From positions 1 to 6,902 of the forward strand of contig DAZU01000054.1 of NCBI GenBank assembly GCA_002507425.1: DNA of 6,902 bases, read 5' to 3'. The DNA is from Euryarchaeota archaeon UBA53 (GTDB lineage Archaea > Thermoplasmatota > Poseidoniia > Poseidoniales > Poseidoniaceae). Under the pieces are notes generated by a model. It did no database searches, had not been told where the DNA came from, and saw only the letters and a list, made by a program, of their open reading frames with translations. Within the stretch, counting starts at the first letter, position 1. Each line of letters starts with the position of its first letter. A program made the position numbers and the translations under genes. Positions 1 through 6,902 of the stretch are shown here, in pieces.

Positions 1-2197
1 TTCTAACGTGTTCTCGATTTTTTGCCCTTTCTAACATTTCTTCATTAAACAATTCCATACCCTCGCTAACACCTTCTGGTTTAGCATCATTGAATGCTGC
101 ATGGACGTGCCCTACTCCTTTCTCAATAGTGCTATCATCGCAAACTCCATACAATTGCTCGTGCTTTCGCTTGAAACGCTCGTAATCATCAAATCCCTTA
201 GTGAATTCTTCAGCTAAGCAAACGATGTCCCAGTTGTTTGCAACCTTTTCTTTCCAATTCGAGTCTAATCGTATTGAGCGGCCTCGTAGTTGGTTGATAC
301 TCATGCTAGTGGTTACTGTTGTCAAGTCTACAAGTATATTGATTCGCGAAGCATCCCACCCTTCACCAAGTAACCCTCTGGTGCCAATCAAGCATTTTGT
401 TAGTCCTTCTTGGAAAAACTCTGTTATCATCACTGAATAATAACGAGGTATCCAATCCTTTCCCTTTCCTTGAATTTCATGGTATCCTTCTCTCGATTGG
501 TTTTCGAATCTGATGTCCAAATCATTCTCTTCAACCCATTGTTTTGCTCTATTAATGAACTTTTCAAACAGATCGTCATCAACCAGTACTGTGCTTCCAG
601 TCATTAGGATAGGGTCTAGAGAATCACCTTCTCCATGGCTTACCATTGAACGGAATGCGGCGATTGCTCCACCAGCTTCATCATCCAATATTCCGTCAAC
701 AAGGGATGTAGCAGATGTTTTTTCAAAATCTGTAACGATAACAATTCTAATCGATTCTCCCAACGTCGTTCTCTCAGTTGAAACAATTTTTTCAAGAGCT
801 GAAATTTTTGATGAAGAGTAAGCCATAACCCTTCCAGCAGGTGATGCACATGGTCTTGAACCAGTTTCTGTGATTTGTATTCCAAGAAGTCTGAGTCTAG
901 AAACTACAGAGTCAGATAAAGCATGGTCTGTTTGACTTTCAGAACGTCTCAAGCCATAGCGTATGTATCGGTCTAGAACTGTTCGTAACATGCTTATTCT
1001 TGTCCAAGATTCATCGAAATCATGGATTGCAATCTTAGGTACATCATATGGTAACTCAGCGCTATGTAATTGCAAAAATCTGCGGCCATCATCGGCAAAT
1101 GCTGAGTGTTTCTTGTGGAAATCGCTCCAACCCATACTTGAACCTCCTGGAGATTTTCTCTCCTTCAGAGATTGGAAAACCCATGTGTCTAAATCTTGAA
1201 CTCGGTCTGATTCACGATGAATTCCCTTGTTTCGCAATTCAGCAAGCAACTCTTCAAACTCTGAATCAATCCCTGCAATATACTGCAATTCCTTAGAGTC
1301 AGGTCTCACGAAATAACATAAGTCCTGATAAGGTGCTAGGTTTGTTTCACGCACTAATGCAGGAACGGGGACTTCATAGTCTACTGAACCAAAAAATTCG
1401 TCATATCTAGAAGAATCATCTTCATCAAAATCTTTCGCAACTGGTGGAGTAGCAGTTAATCCCAAGATGACAGGGTTGCCAAATATTTCCTTGACTTCAG
1501 CAAGAATACGCCCCCAGTGGTGCATCAGATGGTGGCATTCGTCGAGAATAATTAGGCCAATTCCAATATTCTTCAATCTTTCAAGGTTGGCCTTTGCACT
1601 CTCTCCTAAAATAGAGATTGCATTACCTTCCTTAGCGATTTTGTCTCTGACTTTTTTCCGGTAGGCACCCAATCTATCTTCGTAATATTTCGGATTTTTT
1701 TCTTTCAAATCCGACTGCCATGCTTCGCAAGACAAATGGTCATGCGCTTCACCTTCAGCAATTAATTTCTCAGACCATGCAATTAGCGCCATTTCTTCAA
1801 TGTCCTCTCCTCCTTTGCCTGGTGCAGTTACTGCTTGATAGGTAAGCGAAGTAAGCAATCCCGGTTTTTTGGGGTCCGTACTGATGAAATCCTCTTTTCC
1901 ATCCATGTCGAACAGGGAGGTTCTGGCTGCCCACTGTGCTTGGATGGCTGAATTAGGTGAAAGCACAAGTGCTGGTTTTTTGACTAAATCCGCCCAGACA
2001 TAAAGTCCTAGCACAGTCTTTCCAGATCCAGGTGGGGCTACAACATAGAGTCTAGTTTCACCATTCTCTAATTGTGGAATGATTTCCTCACATGCAGCTT
2101 TTTGGGATGGTCGTAACGTACCATCAAAGTGGATGTTGCCAAAATCTGGTAGTGGTTCTGGCATATTTACGCTGCCGTGTTTCTTGTTTATCATCAT
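1..2197 (-). CDS. Superfamily 2 DEAD/DEAH-box helicase (SSL2/XPB-like), C-terminus missing at window edge
   Basis: Reading the minus strand from the ATG at 2197 gives 732 codons without a stop, leaving the window at base 1, so the gene is partial. All core SF2 helicase motifs are visible in order: a Q-like LRPSQ (29-33), Walker A APPGSGKT (54-61), motif Ia LVLSPNSAIQAQW (77-89), Walker B DECHH (219-223), motif III LTATP (247-251), motif IV-like RIVIVTDFE (484-492), motif V GTRGLLGEGWDA (605-616) and arginine-finger motif VI QLRGRSIR (636-643). It is therefore an ATP-driven nucleic-acid translocase or helicase. The style resembles the COG1061 (SSL2/XPB) group. Two long inserts stand out: about 120 residues between motifs Ia and II, rich in charged, probably helical sequence, and about 200 residues between the two RecA domains. 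An in-frame TGA at 2209-2207 limits the start; ATG 2197 or ATG 2194 are both possible. A purine-rich GAGCAAGG just upstream is a weak ribosome-site candidate. The substrate and role (repair, restriction-type defence, RNA work) cannot be told without the missing C-terminal part. Confidence 0.9.
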   Translation of the reverse strand, partial: MMINKKHGSVNMPEPLPDFGNIHFDGTLRPSQKAACEEIIPQLENGETRLYVVAPPGSGKTVLGLYVWADLVKKPALVLSPNSAIQAQWAARTSLFDMDGKEDFISTDPKKPGLLTSLTYQAVTAPGKGGEDIEEMALIAWSEKLIAEGEAHDHLSCEAWQSDLKEKNPKYYEDRLGAYRKKVRDKIAKEGNAISILGESAKANLERLKNIGIGLIILDECHHLMHHWGRILAEVKEIFGNPVILGLTATPPVAKDFDEDDSSRYDEFFGSVDYEVPVPALVRETNLAPYQDLCYFVRPDSKELQYIAGIDSEFEELLAELRNKGIHRESDRVQDLDTWVFQSLKERKSPGGSSMGWSDFHKKHSAFADDGRRFLQLHSAELPYDVPKIAIHDFDESWTRISMLRTVLDRYIRYGLRRSESQTDHALSDSVVSRLRLLGIQITETGSRPCASPAGRVMAYSSSKISALEKIVSTERTTLGESIRIVIVTDFEKTSATSLVDGILDDEAGGAIAAFRSMVSHGEGDSLDPILMTGSTVLVDDDLFEKFINRAKQWVEENDLDIRFENQSREGYHEIQGKGKDWIPRYYSVMITEFFQEGLTKCLIGTRGLLGEGWDASRINILVDLTTVTTSMSINQLRGRSIRLDSNWKEKVANNWDIVCLAEEFTKGFDDYERFKRKHEQLYGVCDDSTIEKGVGHVHAAFNDAKPEGVSEGMELFNEEMLERAKNREHVR

Positions 2198-2261
2198 AAG
2201 CCTTGCTCAAGATGATTGGGCGAGTTAAATGCATTGTTTATTGATAATTATCTTTGTACAA

Positions 2262-2270
2262 CCATTTATA
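2262..2270 (-). promoter_or_regulatory. TATA-like box upstream of the helicase gene
   Basis: On the minus strand the sequence TATAAATGG lies about 65 bases before the helicase ATG and is the best TATA match in this gap. An archaeal start site about 25 bases downstream would give a leader of roughly 40 bases. No clear purine BRE element precedes it. A weaker ATTTAACT at 2223-2230, about 30 bases before the ATG, would instead give a nearly leaderless message. This is a sequence match only. Confidence 0.4.
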
Positions 2271-2322
2271 GCGAGTCTTCTTCTTTGACTTCATGCTTTG
2301 GGCCCTTACACAGCGATAGGGC

Positions 2323-2350
2323 AATAAAAGGTAATCTGTAATCGAGATTA
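2323..2350 (-). terminator. Possible terminator after the SnoaL-like gene
   Basis: Read on the minus strand, two bases after the TGA of the SnoaL-like gene there is a perfect inverted repeat TAATCT / AGATTA (2350-2345 and 2337-2332) with a 7-base loop. It is followed by CC and the T-rich TTTTATT (2329-2323). The stem is short and mostly A-T, so the hairpin is weak, but a U-rich tract alone can stop archaeal RNA polymerase. Its position, directly between this gene and the helicase promoter, is what one would expect of a terminator. Confidence 0.35.
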
Positions 2351-2352
2351 TA

Positions 2353-2703
2353 TCACTCTGATCCAACTAATTTGTAGTCTTCAGATAGAGGAGTAGCTCC
2401 AGTTTCCATTAGTATTATTTTACCATCCTTAAATCGCATGAAGGACATTACAGCCTCAGAATCAGAGTCGTTTGCGAAGTGGACAACTGAGTGTGCAACT
2501 CCAACTTCGTCATTTTCAAAGAGAATTCTGTTTTGTTCAGATCGTGGAGAATTATCAGAGCCAGCAAAGCCGAGTATGTCGGATTTGCTCATGGTTACTC
2601 CACCAACATGTGGATTAAACACACAGTCATCGTGTATTAGTTCTGCAAGTGCTTTTACATCTTTATTTTCCCAAGCTTCGTTGTATGCTGAAATTATCGA
2701 CAT
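2353..2703 (-). CDS. SnoaL/NTF2-like small protein
   Basis: A complete 116-residue protein of the size usual for single-domain SnoaL-like (NTF2-superfamily) cone-barrel proteins. The N-terminal helix reads AYNEAWENKDVKALAELIHDD (in part residues 6-25), the typical family opening of an aromatic/Trp helix, a D-x-x-A-L step and an acidic turn before the first strand. The strands VGVAHSVVHF, SEAVMSFMRFKDGKIILMETG near residues 67-104 fit the curved sheet, including the usual 'F-x-x-G-K-I' hairpin. Members act as small isomerases, hydrolases, hydroxylases or simple ligand binders; the sequence does not tell which, and no substrate is assigned. There is no signal peptide, so it is probably cytosolic. 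The ATG at 2703 is supported by an in-frame TGA at 2724-2722 just upstream. It is divergent from the M28-ZIP gene and shares its 137-base promoter region, so it may share a regulator. Confidence 0.8.
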   Translation of the reverse strand: MSIISAYNEAWENKDVKALAELIHDDCVFNPHVGGVTMSKSDILGFAGSDNSPRSEQNRILFENDEVGVAHSVVHFANDSDSEAVMSFMRFKDGKIILMETGATPLSEDYKLVGSE

Positions 2704-2775
2704 ATTTCCACGGAACGAGAATCAGTGTTTCAACATTCGCATCTGATGGGGTAAAGACAAACCATGGTTGTGTTA

Positions 2776-2797
2776 CATATATCAAACAATAAATTTA
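2776..2797. promoter_or_regulatory. AT-rich TATA-like stretch in the divergent promoter region
   Basis: This part of the 137-base gap between the SnoaL-like gene and the M28-ZIP gene holds CATATATC (2776-2783) and AATAAATTTA (2788-2797). On the plus strand AATAAATTTA would place a start site near 2818-2822, about 20 bases before the ATG at 2841. On the minus strand the near-symmetrical ATATAT would start the SnoaL-like transcript near 2750, with a leader of about 45-50 bases. Both assignments rest on composition and spacing only. Confidence 0.4.
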
Positions 2798-2809
2798 GGG
2801 CTACCTAAA
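2794..2809. promoter_or_regulatory. Palindromic operator candidate resembling a DtxR/IdeR-type metal-repressor box
   Basis: TTTAGG-GCTA-CCTAAA is a perfect inverted repeat with 6-base arms and a 4-base spacer. It overlaps the end of the plus-strand TATA candidate and sits just before the expected start site of the M28-ZIP gene, an ideal place for a repressor. The TTAGG/CCTAA half-sites with this spacing match 11 of 14 positions of the inner part of the bacterial iron box as I remember it (TTAGGCTAACCTAA). DtxR-family repressors also occur in archaea. Control of a ZIP metal importer by such a regulator would make sense. The regulator itself is not in the window, and the assignment is by resemblance. 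Confidence 0.45.
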
Positions 2810-2840
2810 CCTTAGATAATGCCTCTTGCTGGCACGCCTC

Positions 2841-5114
2841 ATGGGGCTAATCTCAGATTACAGATTAGCAATTCTTGGAGTAATCTCAGCCATCGTTTTA
2901 GTTTCAAGTATGGCGGTGAGCTTACTTCATGAGGACCCTGAAATAAAATTCTCAGTAAATACCGAAGATATCTACACTGACGTTGACCAAATTGCATCAT
3001 TTGGCCCGAGGGTCGCTGGCTCAAGCGAAGAATCATTAGCGACTTCATATATACAACAGAGATTTACAGAAATTGGTTTGAGAAATGTTCAAATTGAAGA
3101 ATACCAAGTCATTGGCGCTTGGTTCGTAGACGCTGAACCCGATGAACATCAAATCCTAATGCATGCACAACTTGAGCAGGGCGCACAGAATGTTCCGGGT
3201 GTTCCAGACGGTGCCGCAGGTACTGGAAGAGTTCAGATAGAATCCACTGGAGAACTGAATCACGTAGAGATGTTCACCTTCCTTGGTTATTCAGGTTCAA
3301 CTCACAAACACGATAATATCATCACATTCCTAAACAATGGTTCAGAACAGGACTTCTCCTCAGCAGGAGACCTCACTGATTTGGCAATAATGATAAATTG
3401 GGAAGGTAATGACAGGAGAAATTTATCGGACATATACAAAAATGCCTTAGACCAAGAAGCAGCAGTGGTCATGATATACACTGAGGGTGTTGAGACTCCT
3501 CCATTTAGGTCACTTACTGTTGAGGAAAATGGCGAGACTATTCCATTTCCCCAAGCATACAATGGCGAGTATGCAGACAGATTAGTTCCTTTCATTTACA
3601 TTGCTGAAAGCGTTGCAGTAACATTCCATAATTTCATAGATCAGGCAGAGGATGATCCAACACTTTATGCCTCATTGGATGGATTTTGGGAAGGTTATAA
3701 CATCGGTATGAGAACAGTTCAGGTAGTTACTGGGGAATTAGAGGGTAGTGGTGATGGTCAGATAATGATCGGAGCGCACCATGATTCTGTGTATATTAGC
3801 CCTGGTGCTGTTGACAATGCAGTTGGAGTTTCTCAAGTAATCGAACTTGCTGATCAATTAAGTGAGTTTGATTTGGCACCTACAATCAAGTTTGCAACTT
3901 GGGGTGGTGAGGAACTAGGCCTACTTGGTAGTCAAGCATATATCGATGCCAATGCTGAAGAAATTGAAAATCTTGACCTTTACATAAATCTCGACTCTAC
4001 GAATCTAAATCCAAATATTGGCCTTGGAACATTAGGTATTGATGTTTCAAATTCAGGGCTGAAAAATTCAATTGAATCAATAAATCGTGAAGTCCTTAGC
4101 GACGGCTGGGAGGGATATTCTACCAGTGTTCAATTGCAGGAACGCGGTAATAGCGATCATCGTTCTTTCAATCAACATGGAGTTACAACAATCGGATTTT
4201 ATGGATGGGAATATGCCCAACATCACCGAGAGACAGACACATCCCAGATTGTTAATCAAGAGAGTTTAGGTTTAGCGACCGAGATAGTTCTCAATATCAT
4301 AGCGGAGCAGAGCGGTTTGGGTTCAAGCGATGAGCCGCTTATACAAATTGAGGGCCTTGAGGGTGAATCTTCATCCTGGGTATTCCCATTCATACTTGCC
4401 TTGTTGGCAGGGCTAGCAACTGGAATTGGTGGTTTAATCGTGTTTGTTTTGAAAGAAATAACTGCCGAAATGATGGCGTTTTTACTTTCAATGGCAGCTG
4501 GAGTCATGCTACTCATATCGATATTCGACCTGTGGTTTGAGAGAGGTCTGGAGTTTGGTTTCGTTTCGATATCGATATCATTCTTGGTCGGCGTCGTTAT
4601 CGTTTACATTGCAAGTTATTACAATACAAAAGACGAAAATCTCCTAGAATTATCAAAAGAAAAAAGGTTATACAAATCAGGAATGTTAACTGCAATAGCC
4701 CTAGCAATACACAATTTCCCAGAGGGACTTGCAATGGGTGTGGCTGTATTAGAATCTGCACAATATGGTGTCGTTCTAATGGCAGCGATTGCGTTGCATA
4801 ACATACCAGAGGGTATAGCGGTTGCAGCTCCTATTAAAGCGGGTAATGGTGGTAGGCTAAAAGCTACTTTGGTTGCTATGGCAACAGGATTAACTGAACC
4901 GCTTGGAGCAATGTTCGCACTACTAGTATTGGGTTCATTCCTTACTCCATTCATGGTCGGTTGCTCTCTAGCATTTGTTGGGGGAATCATGACTGTTGTG
5001 GCATATAAAGAGTTAATCCCACAAGCACTTGAGCAAAAGCGCCCACAACACATGATTGTTGGTGCGTTATTCGGTGCAGCAGTAATGCAACTAAGTCTTC
5101 TACTATTAGCTTAA
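2841..5114 (+). CDS. Fusion protein: membrane-anchored M28 zinc metallopeptidase joined to a ZIP-family divalent metal transporter
   Basis: Numbering from the ATG at 2841 (757 residues). Residues 9-29 form a hydrophobic anchor or signal helix. Residues 45-490 are an M28 peptidase: it opens with FGPRVAGS (54-61), has an inserted PA-like region (about 140-260), and shows the full co-catalytic metal set: His313 in GAHHDS, Asp325 in VDNAVG, Glu357/Glu358 in WGGEELGLLGS, Asp385 in NLDST and His462 in HHRETDT. Residues 513-756 hold eight hydrophobic segments with the ZIP signatures HNFPEG (624-629, helix 4), HNIPEG (653-658, helix 5) and TEP (685-687, helix 6), like ZupT. Both halves look complete and active, and the frame is unbroken. 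ZIP proteins have an external N-terminus, so the peptidase would face outside, as its anchor predicts. M28 members are amino- or carboxypeptidases; ZIPs import Zn, Fe or Mn. The loop between helices 3 and 4 (594-612) is charged but lacks the His cluster of many ZIPs. An in-frame TTG at 2826 could add five residues; ATG was preferred because it leaves a short leader after the TATA candidate. There is no clear ribosome site. Confidence 0.93.
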   Translation: MGLISDYRLAILGVISAIVLVSSMAVSLLHEDPEIKFSVNTEDIYTDVDQIASFGPRVAGSSEESLATSYIQQRFTEIGLRNVQIEEYQVIGAWFVDAEPDEHQILMHAQLEQGAQNVPGVPDGAAGTGRVQIESTGELNHVEMFTFLGYSGSTHKHDNIITFLNNGSEQDFSSAGDLTDLAIMINWEGNDRRNLSDIYKNALDQEAAVVMIYTEGVETPPFRSLTVEENGETIPFPQAYNGEYADRLVPFIYIAESVAVTFHNFIDQAEDDPTLYASLDGFWEGYNIGMRTVQVVTGELEGSGDGQIMIGAHHDSVYISPGAVDNAVGVSQVIELADQLSEFDLAPTIKFATWGGEELGLLGSQAYIDANAEEIENLDLYINLDSTNLNPNIGLGTLGIDVSNSGLKNSIESINREVLSDGWEGYSTSVQLQERGNSDHRSFNQHGVTTIGFYGWEYAQHHRETDTSQIVNQESLGLATEIVLNIIAEQSGLGSSDEPLIQIEGLEGESSSWVFPFILALLAGLATGIGGLIVFVLKEITAEMMAFLLSMAAGVMLLISIFDLWFERGLEFGFVSISISFLVGVVIVYIASYYNTKDENLLELSKEKRLYKSGMLTAIALAIHNFPEGLAMGVAVLESAQYGVVLMAAIALHNIPEGIAVAAPIKAGNGGRLKATLVAMATGLTEPLGAMFALLVLGSFLTPFMVGCSLAFVGGIMTVVAYKELIPQALEQKRPQHMIVGALFGAAVMQLSLLLLA

Positions 5115-5131
5115 AATGGGATGTAAATACA

Positions 5132-6886
5132 ATGAGAGATTATAGAACAAAAATTTGCAACGTATTGATTATTGGATCAGGCGGAGCCGGACTGAGAGCA
5201 GCTATTGCGGCGCATGAAAATGGCTGTGAAGTTATGGTTATTGGGAAACGAATCAGAAATGACGCACACACTACTCTTGCAGCAGGTGGAATCAATGCAG
5301 CCCTAGGGACGGTAGATCCGGACGACGACTGGATACAGCATTTCGTTGATACTTATCAGGAAGGCTACAACATAGGCGATCCGAAAACTGTTGAAATATT
5401 AGTGAAGGATGCCCCAAACAGAGTTCAGGAATTAGTTGATTGGGGTGCGCCGTTCGCAAGAACAATCGATGGTAAATTAGACCAACGATATTTCGGTGCT
5501 CATACATACAGAAGAACCTGCTATGCTGGAGATTACACAGGAAGAGCTATCCTCAACACCTTGGTAAACAAAGTTGAAGAATTACAGATACCAATTATCG
5601 ACATGACTTATGTTTCGAGGCTGTTGGTAAATACACAAAATGGACAAAAGCAATGTTTTGGTGCAATGGCATTTGATATAAATTCAGGAGAAAGAACTGT
5701 ATTCTTGTCAGATTCAGTTGTTCTAGCAGCAGGAGGGCATACTCGAATATGGAGAAGAAGTTCCTCTAGAAGAGATGAGAACACTGGCGACGCAATGAGA
5801 TTAGCGCTCAATGCAGGATGCAGGTTATCAGATATGGAAATGGTTCAATTCCATCCAACCGGAATGGTCCACCCTGAGTCGCTTGCTGGAACTCTAGTTA
5901 CAGAAGCAGTTAGAGGAGAAGGCGGCCGATTGACAAATTCAAAAGGCGAGAGATACATGGAAAAGTATGATCCAGTCAGGATGGAACTATCCACAAGAGA
6001 TCGAGTAGCTTTAGCAAATTATAACGAAATTCACGAGGGGCGTGGGACAGAAAACAACGGAGTTTATTTGGATATAAGCCATGTAGACAAAGGAATTATT
6101 CTTGAAAAACTTCCGAGAATGTATCGTCAGTTTATGGAATCACAAATGCTTGATATTTCAAAGCACCCAATGGAAGTAGCGCCAACTGCCCATTACAGTA
6201 TGGGCGGAGTAATGGTTGACCCAGAAACGCATTCTACCGGAGTAATAGGATTGTATGCTGCCGGCGAGTGTACTTCTGGAGTTCATGGCGCCAACAGACT
6301 TGGTGGAAATTCTCTAGCAGAAATTTTGGTATTTGGTAAAATCGCAGGAGACGAAGCGGCCGATTTTTCAACGACCCTAGATCTCCAGACAAGAAATCGA
6401 GCGATAATTCAAGAAGCAATCAAGGAACTTGACGAGTTAACGACCACTGGAGAACAATTGGCTCGGCCTTTGCAACGAGCAGTTCGAAATATAATGTGGA
6501 ATTATTGCGGAGTTTTACGATCAGGAGAGGGTTTGAATAAAGGCCTTGAAGAATTAATGAAAGTGAAGGAAGCATCAGCAGATGTCGATGTTAGGCCTAG
6601 TGCTGAGGGATTCTCAGATCTTGCACTTGCACTTGATTTGCTCGGCTCAATAGATAGTGCTGAGGCAACGATTAGAGCAGCCATTGAAAGGAAAGAAAGT
6701 AGGGGTGCCCATCAAAGGAGTGATTTCATAGACACATATAACTCTGAGAATGTGAATTATGTTATAGAGATAGTAGATGGAAAGCAGTTTGTTACTCGTT
6801 CTAACGTTCCACCATTGCCAGAAGAACTTGAGGAACCTATGCAAGCATATGAAGATCTTTCAGTAGATGGAAGACTCCTTGAGTGA
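5132..6886 (+). CDS. sdhA: Succinate dehydrogenase/fumarate reductase flavoprotein subunit
   Basis: A complete 584-residue protein, close to the usual SdhA/FrdA length. It oxidises succinate to fumarate (or the reverse) on the inner membrane face, passing electrons through FAD to an iron-sulfur subunit. Visible features: the FAD dinucleotide fold GSGGAG (15-20); His46 in AHTTLAAGG, at the place of the covalently FAD-bound histidine; His241 in QFHPTG; Thr257/Glu258 and the RGEGG loop (261-265); catalytic Arg289 in STRD; His354 in PTAHYSMGG; and Arg389 in GANRLGGNSLAE. The C-terminal SRGAHQRSDF (523-532) is also typical. The histidine argues against L-aspartate oxidase (NadB), which lacks it. 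It begins 17 bases after the M28-ZIP stop, so the two may be co-transcribed. A GGGATG 10-15 bases before the ATG is a poor ribosome site, and TACTATTAG, about 27 bases before the ATG inside the preceding gene, could instead drive a leaderless message. Partner subunits are not in the window. Confidence 0.95.
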   Translation: MRDYRTKICNVLIIGSGGAGLRAAIAAHENGCEVMVIGKRIRNDAHTTLAAGGINAALGTVDPDDDWIQHFVDTYQEGYNIGDPKTVEILVKDAPNRVQELVDWGAPFARTIDGKLDQRYFGAHTYRRTCYAGDYTGRAILNTLVNKVEELQIPIIDMTYVSRLLVNTQNGQKQCFGAMAFDINSGERTVFLSDSVVLAAGGHTRIWRRSSSRRDENTGDAMRLALNAGCRLSDMEMVQFHPTGMVHPESLAGTLVTEAVRGEGGRLTNSKGERYMEKYDPVRMELSTRDRVALANYNEIHEGRGTENNGVYLDISHVDKGIILEKLPRMYRQFMESQMLDISKHPMEVAPTAHYSMGGVMVDPETHSTGVIGLYAAGECTSGVHGANRLGGNSLAEILVFGKIAGDEAADFSTTLDLQTRNRAIIQEAIKELDELTTTGEQLARPLQRAVRNIMWNYCGVLRSGEGLNKGLEELMKVKEASADVDVRPSAEGFSDLALALDLLGSIDSAEATIRAAIERKESRGAHQRSDFIDTYNSENVNYVIEIVDGKQFVTRSNVPPLPEELEEPMQAYEDLSVDGRLLE

Positions 6887-6902
6887 TTTTCTTTAATTGC
6901 TT
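6887..6902 (+). terminator. T-rich stretch after sdhA, possible termination tract
   Basis: The bases directly after the sdhA stop codon, TTTTCTTTAATTGCTT, are T-rich with no visible hairpin. Such tracts can end archaeal transcripts. The window stops here, so a following sdhB gene with a short spacer is just as possible and the tract may be only spacer. Confidence 0.2.

Noticed and set aside
201..1664. Several short plus-strand open frames of 60-100 codons within the first 1.7 kb.
   Set aside because: They lie antisense to the continuous helicase frame, whose motifs are well conserved, and their translations look like no protein family.
2302..2322. Inverted repeat GCCCT / AGGGC with an 11-base loop between the SnoaL-like gene and the helicase.
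   Set aside because: Only five base pairs, with no T-tract following on either strand. It is too weak to call a terminator or operator.
2819..2932. An out-of-frame ATG at 2819 opening a 37-codon frame that overlaps the start of the M28-ZIP gene.
   Set aside because: It lies close to the predicted transcript start but the product has no recognisable features and the frame is a short overlap with a clearly real gene. I see no support for a leader peptide.
4256..5053. Minus-strand open frames opposite the ZIP domain, up to 144 codons.
   Set aside because: They are antisense shadows of the ZIP coding sequence with no domain features of their own.
5132..6886. Identification as L-aspartate oxidase (NadB) instead of SdhA.
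   Set aside because: The histidine at the covalent flavin position (His46) and the SdhA-like C-terminus favour succinate dehydrogenase/fumarate reductase.
1..6902. CRISPR arrays, tRNA or rRNA genes, insertion sequences and long direct repeats.
   Set aside because: No regularly spaced repeats, cloverleaf-type sequences, transposase frames or terminal inverted repeats were seen; nearly all of the window is accounted for by four genes.

Overview
This is most likely a piece of an archaeal chromosome. The lineage guess is Candidatus Poseidoniia (Marine Group II/III, Thermoplasmatota), but no phylogenetic marker lies in the window, so it is tentative. Pointers are moderately AT-rich coding DNA with many AGA arginine codons, acidic proteins, start codons without convincing Shine-Dalgarno sequences, and AT-rich TATA-like boxes in front of genes. 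A bacterium is not excluded.

Layout: positions 1-2197 are one uninterrupted minus-strand frame that runs off the left edge. It encodes most of a superfamily 2 DEAD/DEAH-type helicase with a DECH Walker B motif; its C-terminus is outside the window. Upstream of it on the same strand, after a 155-base gap with a possible terminator and a TATA-like box, is a 116-residue SnoaL/NTF2-like protein (2353-2703). A 137-base divergent intergenic region follows. It holds TATA-like stretches and a perfect 16-base palindrome that resembles the operators of DtxR/IdeR-type metal-dependent repressors. On the plus strand come a very unusual fusion of a secreted-side M28 zinc metallopeptidase with a complete eight-helix ZIP metal transporter (2841-5114) and, 17 bases later, the flavoprotein subunit of succinate dehydrogenase/fumarate reductase (5132-6886). 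No stretch longer than 300 bases lacks a gene.

How the parts may work together: the fusion joins an enzyme that needs divalent metal to a channel-like importer of divalent metal, with a topology that fits (cytosolic N-terminus, anchor helix, external peptidase, ZIP domain entered from outside). The palindrome in its promoter suggests metal-responsive control. The idea that the peptidase releases metal or peptide-bound metal next to the importer is inference. SdhA is an ordinary citric-acid-cycle/respiratory subunit. Its iron-sulfur and membrane partners are not in the window and could lie to the right. The helicase has no evident functional link to the plus-strand genes.
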